A stretch of DNA of 64,000 nucleotides. It comes from Diplocarpon mali (lineage: Eukaryota > Ascomycota > Leotiomycetes > Helotiales > Drepanopezizaceae). The notes under the pieces were generated by a model. The model was not told where the DNA came from. It did not search any database and saw only the letters and a program-made list of their open reading frames with translations. A program made the translations under genes and the position numbers. The stretch lies in contig JAENRP010000014.1 of NCBI GenBank assembly GCA_024741835.1, forward strand, positions 92,523-156,522, in the 5' to 3' direction. Shown here piece after piece: positions 1 through 10,000 of the stretch; the stretch's first letter is position 1; every line of letters starts with the position of its first letter.

Positions 1-484
1 CTTCCTCGTATACAAGTTTTCCACTTCGGGCTAAATCCATCACTCTATCTCAATGATTTCCTTAAGCGCATCGTTTTGGCCTGCTATTTTCTGAAATTCC
101 GGAAAACTCCAGACAGATAGCCACCGATCAATCGGCACTTGAATTCGATGAAAGAGGCGTCAGTAGGCATGTAGTACAACCGGAAATCGATGAACTCGAT
201 GTCAGGGGCTACGCGAGGCCGGAAGACCAATTTTGACCTGACAAAGGCAAGGGAGGTGAAAGAGCATCGATTCCTGGAAATTCTTTACTGAGGCTTCGCG
301 AATCGCTTTGAAGCAGCGCGATCCTCTCCGCTTTATTCCAGAGCTGTGTATGGCGCCAGATTCCAAGCCCAAGTTTCTCTTTGTTCTCCCAGTAGTAGGC
401 ACCCCCTCGCTGATCGCACTCGGCTTATCATCCTAGCCATCTTATAGAGAGATTCTGCAAATATCGCAACCCAAACTCTCAAAA
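1..484. other. Left-edge intergenic region
   Basis: No gene is supported here. On the minus strand all three frames stay open over roughly 209-405, but none has a convincing ATG, splice pattern or family signature. The last part must contain the promoter and 5' leader of the plus-strand gene starting at 485. Confidence 0.5.
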
Positions 485-1343
485 ATGGCCGCGATCGCAA
501 CAGGAACAGATAATCCCGCGGCCACCAAGCGCAAAGACAGAAGAGTTAACATTACGGTCGAGACAGACAGGCCCGATTCCGACCGATCCCCTCTCCTCCC
601 GACGGCTGAACGCAGCCCTTTTACGCATGGTATATACTATTAGCTCCTACCTTCTAGACCTCAGACTCACCTTCTCAGAATTCCCTATCGAGGACTATGC
701 TGCCAGTGCGCAAGGCTGGGCTCTGCCAGGCATTGGTCTCCCGACTCTCAGAACCCTTGGTGCATCATTTGCACAAGCGTACAAGCTGCTTGTGGGCATA
801 GCCGTCTTACTATTCGGAGCCGTAGATACCGCCCTCGACTACCTTCGCTATCCGCTCCTGGGCTTGCTCATCTTCGCTTTGATCAACGGACAATTCGGCG
901 ACTCACGCCTTCGCCAAAGTAGCATCGCAACCAAAACAAGAACTGTGACGGCTATATCGACGACTACGAGTTACCTCAACTCTGCCACCACAGTCCTTAC
1001 TGCATCCTGGCTGACACCCCCAAAGGAGATCTCGACACCTCCGACCGTCGAGAGTTTGGGGACGTTGCCAAGAAACCCTCCAGTAACGTCTGAGGATTCA
1101 GAGACAGAGGTCGCATCGTCATCCAGGGCCCAGATTGAAGTGCCTGCCATCGCATCTAAACTCGACGAACTGAACTCGTCTTCCTCTCTCATGAGCTCGA
1201 AGCTCTCAGCAGAGACGATTTCGGCAGCTTCGTCAAGTACTACAGGCATTCGAAAGAAGGTCCTTGCTGCGGCACGAATTATTCCTCTTTCAGGGACAGT
1301 GGGCGGTGCTCGAACAACGAGTGTGAAGAAGAGGATGTATTAG
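485..1343 (+). CDS. Small predicted membrane protein, fungal, unknown function
   Basis: Two exons fit: 485-629 and 679-1343, joined across a 49-nt GT-AG intron (630-678), giving about 269 residues. The N-terminal 45 residues are charged and Ser/Pro-containing. A central stretch (about residues 75-115) is hydrophobic, with the pattern LLVGIAVLLFGAVDTALDYL followed by YPLLGLLIFALI, which suggests one or two membrane segments. The rest is Ser/Thr-rich and low in complexity. The region around GWALPGIGLPTLRTLG resembles a family of fungal membrane proteins that normally carry a longer soluble domain after the membrane segment, so this copy may be short or may have further introns I did not resolve. 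I do not recognise a function. The ATG at 485 was chosen because it opens the frame that splices cleanly into exon 2; the ATG at 627 lies at the exon-intron junction. Confidence 0.55.
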
Positions 1344-2517
1344 ATGAGATCTCGAATGCCCTGTGAAGCGAAAAGGATAGTCTTGAACTAATCTGGGCTC
1401 ATTTGTAACTAGGGAACCACTGGCGAGATAGCTTGCCCGAGTAGGAATAGCGGATGGGAAGTGGAACCGTAGATCAGACAAGATTTTTTGCTTGGTCTAT
1501 TCGCCACACTTAGAAATACACTGAGCAGAAGGCCTATTCGCGATTAAATTACAATGCATTCCTCGCGCTCGTTCAACTTATTCCTCAAGACAAGCGTCAA
1601 TGCAAAGCAAAATAATTCAAGTAAGCCTGGCTCAAATGTTTACTTACGTGCAAGAATAGTGACAACTAAAGGAGATGATCTGAAAGTGAACGTTGATATA
1701 ACTGCTCCAGAGCTGCTCTTGAAGTAGTGGAATTCTTTAAATTGGACTCAAAAATATAGAACAAAAGTTACGATGAAAATCCTCAAATCTTCAAGATTGG
1801 TAATGATCTTGTAAGCGCAATACCAGGCCAGATTATCAGGCAGTTTCCACGCGATTATTGTCCTTTGCCGTGATTCTACAATTAAGCGAGCAAGTCCTGA
1901 GTTGATTGTCTTAAGCAGGAAACAAATAAAGAAAAGCACAGTCATTAGTATACTCTCGAAAGAGCCTTCTTACAAGAAGTGATGACTTCTACCAAGGGAA
2001 AATCATGATAAAGAGCGCGAGATTACATGTTAGTTGACAAAAAAGCCAATGCTGTTCTGATCATTAGCTTCAGCTTGAATCAGCTAACAAAAAAAATGAA
2101 AGGAACATATTTGAGGTGCGAGTTTTACGGTAAAAAATTGCAATGGATTTTTGGGGGAATGAGATAATAGCACATACACTATACAACTGACAGTAGTTGA
2201 ATGTTGTAGATCACGCCAACTCTACACGGCGTGGTACCGTCTTAGTCATCGCTACGATCCATGAATGCTTTTGTGTGTTGTGTATTTTTAAACAGCAGCC
2301 ATACTTGCAAACATACTCGTTCGAATGAAGCGCGGTTATGTGATACTTACATATTGCCCGGACTGGATCTGTAATGCAGTCGGAATTCATAGGCTTTCGC
2401 CGCGTTTGCAGCCTTTAAGGCCAATCCGGAAGTCGCAGCTCGAGCAGCTTCGCCTTGCGTTACTTGAAGCTACATTCAAAGGTCTGGTATCCCGTGACCG
2501 AGACGACTAAATGTAAC
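1344..2517. other. Intergenic, convergent 3' regions
   Basis: AT-rich DNA between the 3' ends of the membrane-protein gene and the minus-strand acetyltransferase gene. Only short open frames are present and none looks coding. Confidence 0.6.
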
Positions 2518-4083
2518 TCATCCCAAGAATTTCTTCAGATTGGCACCGATGTGGTCAAGGTCCAACAAGAAACTGTCATGGCCAAAGAGACTAACATCTT
2601 CTCCAAGTTCAATATGTGTGACTTTGCTGTTCCCCGTTCTCCTGAGCGTCTCTGCAATCTCTCGTTGCTGCCAAGCAGGGAAGAGAATATCACTCGACAC
2701 CCCCATCACCAGTGTAGGGAGATCTCTTAGTCCCTTCAGGCCAAGGACGAGATCTTCTGGAGGTCCTAACGACTGCTTCACTGGAGCGTTGAGATCAGCG
2801 GGCGCTTCGCCGTCTGGCTGCTCTTCGTATGGAGTGTCTGGAAGAGTGAGACTGCATGATGCGGCCTCCGTGTCTTGCAGCTGTCCAGATTCAAATCTTT
2901 GGGTCTGTGCCGCTCGCCGTGCAGCGGTCGCGGACTGGTTGTTTGCACCAAGATCGAACAGATCCATCGCTTTGCTTACATAAAGTAGACTATTCGGATC
3001 ATATTCCAGGCAGAACTTCTCCCCTGCATGATCGAGATACGTCTCAATAAGAAAGTCCGGGCATAGAGCCGGCTGTTTACTCGGATCTGCTCTCCGACGA
3101 CCGAATCTTTGTTCCCACTCCGGCCCCGATCGATAAGTGACAGTTGCTATTTCTCTGGCGAGTTTCATTCCCGCGTGTGGAGGAACGCTATCGTAGTAGA
3201 ACCCGCGGTTCCATTTGGGATCCATCATAAGTACTTGTCGTTGGGTATGTCGCATAGCAATACTGTATGGATGGCTTCGTGCACAACCTGAAATGGTAGC
3301 TATTCGGCACACCCGCTCCGGGTAAAGAACACCGGCTGCCAGCGACTGCATGCCTCCCATACTGGCTCCAACACTCGCATATAGCTTCTTGATCCCAAGT
3401 CCATCTAACAGTCGGAACTGAGCTCTTACCATATCTTCCATTGTTAATATGGGAAACCTGGTGGCATATCTTCGTCCGTCTGCGGGATCGACGCTACTTG
3501 GGCCCGTGGATCCATAACATCCTCCAACCACATTCGTACATATAACGTAGTATTTGTTGGTATCAAGGCATCCATTCGGCCCAATGAACTTTTCCCACCA
3601 GCCTGGTTTCGAGTTCTGCTCTGTTGAATGCGCATGAGACGAGGCTGAAAGACCCGTATGTAGGAGAATCACATTGGACTTGTCCACATTGATTTCGCCC
3701 CAGGTTTCGTAGGCTATGTTGAATTCCGGCAGAACTCTTCCCCAGTCGAGTAATAAGGATTCCTCGCAGTGATAATTAAGCGTGGCTCCGCTTGTATAGG
3801 ACGGTTCAGGGCCACTGGACAGCGATCGAGCTTCGAGTGTTGCGGACTTGGATTCCAAGGCGTCGAGACAAGGGAAAGCCATTGCAGGATTCGAAGCTTC
3901 TGCTAGTCCGGCAGCTATATTTTTCTTGGAACTCTGGATGCGAAAGTACCTCGAGGCGTTCTGTAGCCTGCTCACGCATCCGGTGGCGGGATGGCGGGAT
4001 GCCGAAGAATGCGGCTGTAGGATATTCTTGGGAGACTTTGCAGCTATCCGCGCGGCTACCGCTACGCTCCTTGTCGGATTCAT
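2518..4083 (-). CDS. cysA: Mitochondrial serine O-acetyltransferase / homoserine-O-acetyltransferase-like alpha/beta hydrolase
   Basis: A single uninterrupted frame of 521 residues. It belongs to the MetX/MET2-like alpha/beta hydrolase family. The length, the N-terminal presequence rich in Arg, Ala and Ser without acidic residues (first about 60 residues), and the motif [14 protein letters not shown] point to the fungal serine O-acyltransferase branch (A. nidulans cysA, S. pombe cys2) rather than cytosolic MET2. That enzyme makes O-acetyl-L-serine for cysteine synthesis in mitochondria. The nucleophile elbow GASMGGM puts the catalytic Ser near residue 241. The Asp of SSDILFP (about 465) and the His of FGHDSF (about 502) complete the triad. 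A low-complexity insertion at about 385-435 precedes the C-terminal triad residues. The start is the first real ATG (4083); an in-frame TTG lies 15 nt upstream. The gene is divergent from the gene at 4447. MET2 is the main alternative assignment. Confidence 0.85.
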   Translation of the reverse strand: MNPTRSVAVAARIAAKSPKNILQPHSSASRHPATGCVSRLQNASRYFRIQSSKKNIAAGLAEASNPAMAFPCLDALESKSATLEARSLSSGPEPSYTSGATLNYHCEESLLLDWGRVLPEFNIAYETWGEINVDKSNVILLHTGLSASSHAHSTEQNSKPGWWEKFIGPNGCLDTNKYYVICTNVVGGCYGSTGPSSVDPADGRRYATRFPILTMEDMVRAQFRLLDGLGIKKLYASVGASMGGMQSLAAGVLYPERVCRIATISGCARSHPYSIAMRHTQRQVLMMDPKWNRGFYYDSVPPHAGMKLAREIATVTYRSGPEWEQRFGRRRADPSKQPALCPDFLIETYLDHAGEKFCLEYDPNSLLYVSKAMDLFDLGANNQSATAARRAAQTQRFESGQLQDTEAASCSLTLPDTPYEEQPDGEAPADLNAPVKQSLGPPEDLVLGLKGLRDLPTLVMGVSSDILFPAWQQREIAETLRRTGNSKVTHIELGEDVSLFGHDSFLLDLDHIGANLKKFLG

Positions 4084-4446
4084 GACGTTCGATTGCAAGA
4101 ATATGCGTGGTAAAATTGAGATAGTTGAACAATGGCGCTGCGTTCTTCGAAATCTTTGTTTGGGCTCCTGGCCCCGAAGAATTGCGTGCTGTCACGCTTT
4201 CCGTTGACATTCAGCCTCGTACATCACAGTAAGTAAGAGTAAGATCTTGGCGCGGCCTTGGTATGACGTTGCAAGGGCGATCCAGGATAGAACTCAACCA
4301 GCCGTACGCGTCCCGTAGCACAATCATTGCATTTGCTTTGTCCTCCAAACCCCCCTTCAATCTTTCGGTTTCTCGGTCCGGCGAACAGTTACGAGTCCCG
4401 AATAGCTTCTACTCTCAAAATATTTGAAGGAAGAACCCCGTCGGCA
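4084..4446. promoter_or_regulatory. Shared divergent promoter region
   Basis: A 363-bp head-to-head interval between the acetyltransferase gene (minus) and the unknown conserved gene (plus). Both leaders and both core promoters must lie here. I see no unambiguous TATA box or named regulatory site. Confidence 0.5.
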
Positions 4447-5629
4447 ATGTCAGGTCTTGCAGGCTACTTGCTGAACACCTTATCAAACGCCATCTTTGGA
4501 TCAGAATCAACAACAGAAGGAGACATGGCAAACTCATTCTACAATTCGGAGAGATACACGCCTTCGACCGAAGACGTCATTTCTGTCAAGAACGACCTGT
4601 TCAAGAGGTTTGCGCTTCCGATAGAGCTTATTGACACCGTCATCGATTTCGCAGAATACTGGCCTCGAACAACGACATGCAGAACAGGGGGAGAGTTCCA
4701 TGTTCGGTCAGGTAGACCAGGCCTCGAGGATCAGTTTATGGCAAGTCACTGTGAGGACGTGCCGAAAAACTTACTGACAACACGTAGCTGAGGTCGTATC
4801 CTCTAGGTTACATTCCCGATGCTGGCACTTCCACAACCTGCCCCATGGCAGCTGGAGGTGCAGCGAGTCAGACCTATCCGACCATCGCCGCTCAGCCATA
4901 CAATCTCACTTCGAACTCCTGTTCGCATGATTATCGTGAGAAGATATTCTCTAAATGGGCAGATGCAAGCCAAGTCCGAGGAGAGTACTCATGCAGGAAG
5001 ATTGTCTTTACTATAGTCAGTCACGATCAAGGTTGGGGAGGTGGAAGCTCAGACAGGGGCACTTATAAAGGCTCGTTTACTTGGTTCGAAGTTGGCAAGG
5101 AGACGATACATCCCTACAAAGACAGTGCGTGGTGGCGTCCATTCCTCTTGCTTCGGTGCCATGAGCCAATACCACTAACACTACTTCAGCATCCGTTCCC
5201 GGTCCCATGGCCCAAGATGTCTGCCCTTTCCCTATGCTCCCCAAACATGGTTCTCCAGAATGGACTGAGGGAAACGAACCTGTCGCTTACACCATTGAAA
5301 CTATTACTCCGAAAGTCCACGGATCATCGCCGGATAAATTCGAGCATCCGCTCATGCCAACTATGCAGTGCCTACAAAAGAATCTGACCGCGAGCAAACC
5401 ATCCAAGGAGCACAAAATAGTTTGGTCATGTCTCGACGACGTTGCTGATCCTGACTCAGTCGCGGCAAAGGCCTTGGAGGACCAAGGACGTGGAAGAGGG
5501 ACTGCAAACGGAGTCTACGTGAGGGAGATGAAAGTTGGAGATATTGTGACGGTTTGGGCGAAGGCTAGATTTCCCGGATGGGTCAACGTGGTCGAGAAGG
5601 TACAAATTGATATTTACTACGCGGTTTGA
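4447..5629 (+). CDS. Conserved fungal protein of unknown function
   Basis: Three exons (4447-4740, 4788-5124, 5190-5629) give 356 residues. Intron 1 (47 nt) appears to be of the GC-AG type with GCAAGT at the donor and a good CTTACTGAC branch; intron 2 is 65 nt, GTGCGT donor. Recognisable family landmarks are an F-box-like segment RFALPIELIDTVIDFAEYWP (about residues 56-75), the motif LRSYPLGYIP directly after intron 1, SHDQGWGG in the middle, and a conserved C-terminal block with GDIVTVWAKARFPGWVN. Proteins with this layout are widespread single-copy genes in Pezizomycotina and are often annotated only as hypothetical or ankyrin-like. I see no ankyrin repeats here. No catalytic motif, signal peptide or membrane segment is visible. 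The chosen start follows the divergent promoter and gives a short hydrophobic N-terminus; an in-frame TTG-initiated extension upstream is unlikely. Confidence 0.75.
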
Positions 5630-6089
5630 GGGATCGCTTGGCGAATGAAAGATTAGGCGCTAGGCACGACTTCACGAGGTGTAATGGATAGGCGCAATTT
5701 CCAAATGACGAGCGCAAGATTCTGCCACTTCACATCTTTATCATCAGTCCAGTATTCGCCGAACCATACCGTTTCAAGCATAATTCACTACATTTCATAT
5801 TCGATCGTAGTTACCAAGAATTACGAACTTCCGTTTAAAGAAGCCCTGGAGCCTTTTCGCGTTGCTACAGCATAGTAGCCTTTAGCTTGACCAGTTAGAC
5901 CGTTTCTCTTCGTTGTCCAGTTGTCTCCGAATTCCGCGTTGTCACTGGGTCGGTCCAATTACCTGCCAAATTTTCGCCATTGTATTTTCCTTGAGAGGAA
6001 AATAGAAGAAGCTATTGCAGAAGACTCGGCCCTGTCCATCTTTCTATGTCCAAAATCTATCGCATCAAAGCTTCTCAGAATACGCCGCC
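5630..6089. other. Intergenic between convergent genes
   Basis: 3' flanks of the unknown gene (plus) and the MFS gene (minus). Nothing else is evident. Confidence 0.6.
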
Positions 6090-7775
6090 TCAATATGTAG
6101 TGCCGGCCTTAGCCCTTAGCCTCGCGCCGTTTTTCCAAAGCCACCACGGAAGTGGAATACCTAGCATCAACCCCAACAAGGCCAGCAGACTATTCGACCA
6201 TCCATATCCCAGGACGTTATACATTGTTGGAGCGAATAATGGGAAACAGAACGCCGTCAAGCTCTTGACGAACTGAGTAGCAGCCATAGCACTAGACGTA
6301 TGTTCGGGGTAGGCTTCGATCACATAGCCCGTCACTGCAACTTCACGTTAGCTAATTTCCTCCTGAGCAGAGCCAGGCTTGATATTGAGAACGGCTCTTT
6401 TTTTTTTTTTTCAGAGGCAGCTTACTTGGTGGACCGCCTAGCTGTAACCCAAACAGCAATACGAAGACTCCAACGTCAACCACAGCCCAATGCAAATGGT
6501 ACTCCGCCGTCCACCCATAAATCAACATTCCAACTGAACCAATCACACATCCCGGAAACACAAGGGGGATTCTAGACTCAGGCGCTGGGTTCTCTCTCTT
6601 GGCCCTCTTCCAAAGGTAATCCATCATCATGCCTCCTATTTGCGAAGCAACCAACTCACCCATCGACACAGCGATATAATGCAACCCGCTGATCTCTACC
6701 GACTGTCCATAGCGATCCTTCCACAAATCCGAGAAGGTTGATAGAACGATGTAAAGAATTCCGTAGTCGAAGCCGTAGATGACAGCTTGGATCTGTATGA
6801 TGGGGTGGAAGAGCAGGAGGCGGATCGGACGGGTAAGGGCTTTACTGATGATACGCAGCCTCGACCTGTCGCCATCAAGAAGCGAGTTCAGTGTGTAGTA
6901 TGCTGCGATACCTGTCTCTTTGCGCAGAAGAGCGGCACGTTTGCGAAGGATCAGAGCCCCGGATGTCTCCTGGAAGCTGAAGAAGGACACAGTGATCATG
7001 GCTGCTTGGAAGATTGACGTGGACCAGAACATCCAGCGCCATGTTGAGTTTTCCGCTATGAATCCGCCGATGATGGGGCCTATAGTTTGTTCCTATTCAG
7101 AAAACCATCTTGTTCGTCTGCGGACTCGGGCAACCTACCGACGGCTACGGCGAGCAATGGGATGAGCAGATACGCGCCTGTAGACTTTCCTCTCTCTTCT
7201 GGTCTCCATAGATCCCCAAGAACACCACCAGCAAGTGCATATATAGCGCTAGCTCCAAACCCCGCCAAGAACCGCGCCGCAATGAGCGTTCCCTTCGTCT
7301 CGGCAAACCCGCACACGATATTCCAGACCAAGAACCACACATTAGAACTATGCAGTACAAAGCTCCTCCCGTATATCTCTGACAGAGGTCCAATGAACAA
7401 TGGTCCGAAGGCCGTAGCGAGGAGGTAGATAGACATCGACATCGCAGCCTCGGTGGGACTCATGGCCAGCTCTTTCGCGATGGTTGTCAATGCTGGTGCC
7501 ATGATGGTGGAAACCATGATGCGGTTGAATCCTGTGGCGGAAAGGACGTCTGTCACCAACCATTTGCGGCTTGTAGGCCAATCTAGGGGGTTCTCGGCGT
7601 CGTAAGGTTGGGCGAAGGCCACGAGGAAGGGATCGGTGTCCGATCTTTTGGCGATGATGGTGTTGGCTGGAGTAGATTTTGAGACCTGGGCGAGTTCTAC
7701 ATCCGTAGTTTCACCCGCTATCACGACGTTCTCGGGCGATTTGGAAGTTGCCATGCTTGGGTTAGATGTCAACAT
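6090..7775 (-). CDS. MFS transporter, DHA1-type drug/polyamine:H+ antiporter
   Basis: Three exons (7775-7139, 7079-6426, 6334-6090) with introns of 59 and 91 nt encode about 511 residues, the usual length for a 12-TM fungal DHA1 transporter. After a polar N-terminus comes the family hallmark ENPLDWPTSRKW (about residues 60-70). Next are TM1, the loop GPLSEIYGRSFVL between TM2 and TM3, and the TM5/antiporter region with GGVLGDLWRPEERGKSTGAY and GPIIGGFIAENSTWRWMFW. The last exon supplies TGYVIEAYPEHTSSAMAA and the final two membrane segments. Members of this family export drugs, polyamines or secondary metabolites across the plasma membrane; substrate cannot be deduced. Intron 2 carries a run of fourteen A residues on the coding strand. 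Two in-frame ATGs (7775 and 7754) are possible starts. The gene stands alone, with no biosynthetic neighbour that would suggest a cluster-specific exporter. Confidence 0.85.
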
Positions 7776-8208
7776 TTAAGCGAGAAAATTGTGGAGAAAA
7801 CGGGGGGGGGGGCGACGGATAGGAGGAAAGGTGCTTTGAAGCCAAAAGAGCTTCGAGATATCGGGAAGAGGTTACGGATACTTGGTAGAGCGATTCTCTT
7901 CTTCGCTCCAAAGTTTGGCCATTGCGAAGATCCAGTGCTTTGTACGCAGCAAGCTGGATGCGGACACCAGCAGCTCCGTGACTGAAGAAGCGAACTCCGA
8001 GCCTCTGCCGGGCAACAGACTCATGGCCACCCCAATCGGAATGGAAGTTTCCTAGCCAAAATGGTCTATCAGCCGGTCCGCCTCCTCTTTCGCCGGCGAC
8101 AATGTCAAGCCACATCATGTCACATCATCCCACATGAGCTCAAGGGCCAGCCAAGATTGAGATTGAGGTTATCTATGGATCTGATTATGCAGCCTGGCCA
8201 TGTAGGTG

Positions 8209-8229
8209 GGCCGGTGTGGAGCACCGGCC
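8209..8229. repeat. Short perfect inverted repeat
   Basis: An 8-bp arm GGCCGGTG is followed after five bases by its exact complement CACCGGCC. It could be a palindromic protein-binding site or a hairpin in a transcript. No gene is adjacent. Confidence 0.6.
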
Positions 8230-8960
8230 TGATACTTTTGATCCCGTAGCGTTCACAGCCGGTTTTGATGCCGATTAATATGGCGGTCCTGAGCTCACTC
8301 TTTTGCTGCAAGGCATGCAGGTGAAATTGAGAGGGATTGCGACGACCCTTTCTCTAGGACCCAGTCCTCGTATATGCACAACTTCCGCTGCAGAGGCTTA
8401 TGACACCTTGGTTCCTTGCACAATACGAGGTATTCTAACTTGTACATATATATTACTCCCTGCTCTCGGGAGATTATAGGACGAGAAGAAAAATACTGAT
8501 TTGCTCACTTTTCATGCCCGGAAGATAATCTGTACGCGCTTCATCCCACTAGATCGAAGGCTGGACTCCTTCGTAAAGAGGCGTACGAAGTTCAGGGGTT
8601 CCTACAAGGGTTTCGTTCCAGTCAATCACTGTAAAAATGACTGAGCATTGCCTGGAAAAACCACTACGCAAATACTGCAAAATCCGCAGCTAACTTACAG
8701 TACTCGGCTTTATAATGTGCCTATTTTAAACATTTCAGAACTGCCATACTCGCGTAGTATAAGTGGAAAGTTATGCATAATCCTACTTTTTTTTTTTGGC
8801 TTAACGGTTCCGATGATCTACAACCGATAGTTCGTTTCTGGTTGCTTACTTCCGATAGCCTCTGTACTAGCCTACTCTTATAAATGCGGTGTGCATCCTG
8901 CTTCAAGTATTGATTCGAAAGAGGTATCGATTAGAAATTGCCGAATTAACAGGAGCATTG

Positions 8961-9011
8961 AGTCGGAAAGGGTGTAAAATCGAAAGAAACACTAAGTCGA
9001 AAGAGTTATCG
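8961..9011. repeat. Degenerate 17-nt tandem repeat with TCGAAAG core
   Basis: Three consecutive 17-nt units each contain TCG(G)AAAG (cores at about 8963, 8980 and 8997). A fourth TCGAAAG lies at 8915, outside the regular spacing. It may be a small minisatellite or a set of spaced binding sites upstream of the MFS gene. Confidence 0.5.
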
Positions 9012-10000
9012 TAAAACCTTGAGGAATTTGGTAATATTTACAAATACTATATGTATTTTACCTTTAGAGAGTAGATCTTGTAAAAAAGCCATCTGCCGAT
9101 TGACAGGTAAAAATGCTCTGCTCTGTGAATGTTTCGAAAATTCCAAACGTAGACATGGTCCGCTTGACGGTTAATCATAAACGAAATACAGCCTTCCGAG
9201 GCCGGTGATTCACAACTTCCTATTGATTGTTCAGTCTTTTCCCCAACGGACCTGACTATAATGCACCTTCGTTGCCCTTCGGAAGCATTCCTCTCTCTTT
9301 TCCTCTTCCCACCAATTTTTTTTTAAACCCGTACCGCATCAACCACATCCATAGAAGTCAACCCCAACCGCCTATCAGAACATCCGAAACCCTTCTTATC
9401 CTGATCGTATTCACAGCTCCCAAACATAATTGTTCACATTACGTCTGCCCTGGCTGTCTCAAATGTTTCTTCGTCAGAAATGAGTTTTGAGGGCACTTTA
9501 ATAATTCGCATGCAGATATACATGTTCTAGATAACTGTGGGAGAGGCGAGTTGAAAAGTAGGGACGAAGATGGAAGTGAAGAGAGTGGTAATGAAGCTGA
9601 TGATGGTAATTGTGGAGAGAAGATTTAGTAGATATAAAGGGGATTGGAGGTGTTGGATCTCAGGCAGCCGTCTCATTGAATCTCGAGAGCTATGGGACTT
9701 TTCCACAACACAAGTGACCTTGCTGTGCGTGTCTGGGACTGAAAATTTGCTGTAGAATGCCGCCGGGCCAGTCCTCCATGGATCCAAAGACAATGAGCGA
9801 CGAGGGAACAAGATAAAAGACCACAGAGGTATTGATCCTTGCGAGCGAACTGGAGTCGCTTATATTTGATCGAAGCTAAGGTCAATACACCGTTGTGATT
9901 TTTCTAATGCTTTATAACTTGACGCCCATGATGCTTCCTGTATTCCTCACTTTCGTTTTCTCGTTTCTCATCATCTCATGCCCTATAGGCCTGCCTACCT

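Larger units (their letters stand above)
7776..10000. other. 2.2-kb gene-free region upstream of the MFS gene
   Basis: Holds the MFS promoter on its left and the 3' flank of SKI2 on its right. It contains a G12 tract at about 7802-7813, a short perfect hairpin (8209-8229) and a degenerate 17-nt tandem repeat around 8961-9011. Open frames are short and none looks coding. Confidence 0.55.

Noticed and set aside
202..405. Open minus-strand frames at the left edge, one reading YYWENKEKLGLGIW
   Set aside because: All three frames are open together, there is no ATG-led or clearly spliced model, and no family is recognised; chance is the simpler explanation.
6090..7775. Secondary-metabolite cluster around the MFS transporter
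   Set aside because: Neighbouring genes are core metabolism and RNA decay; no synthase, P450 or cluster regulator is present.
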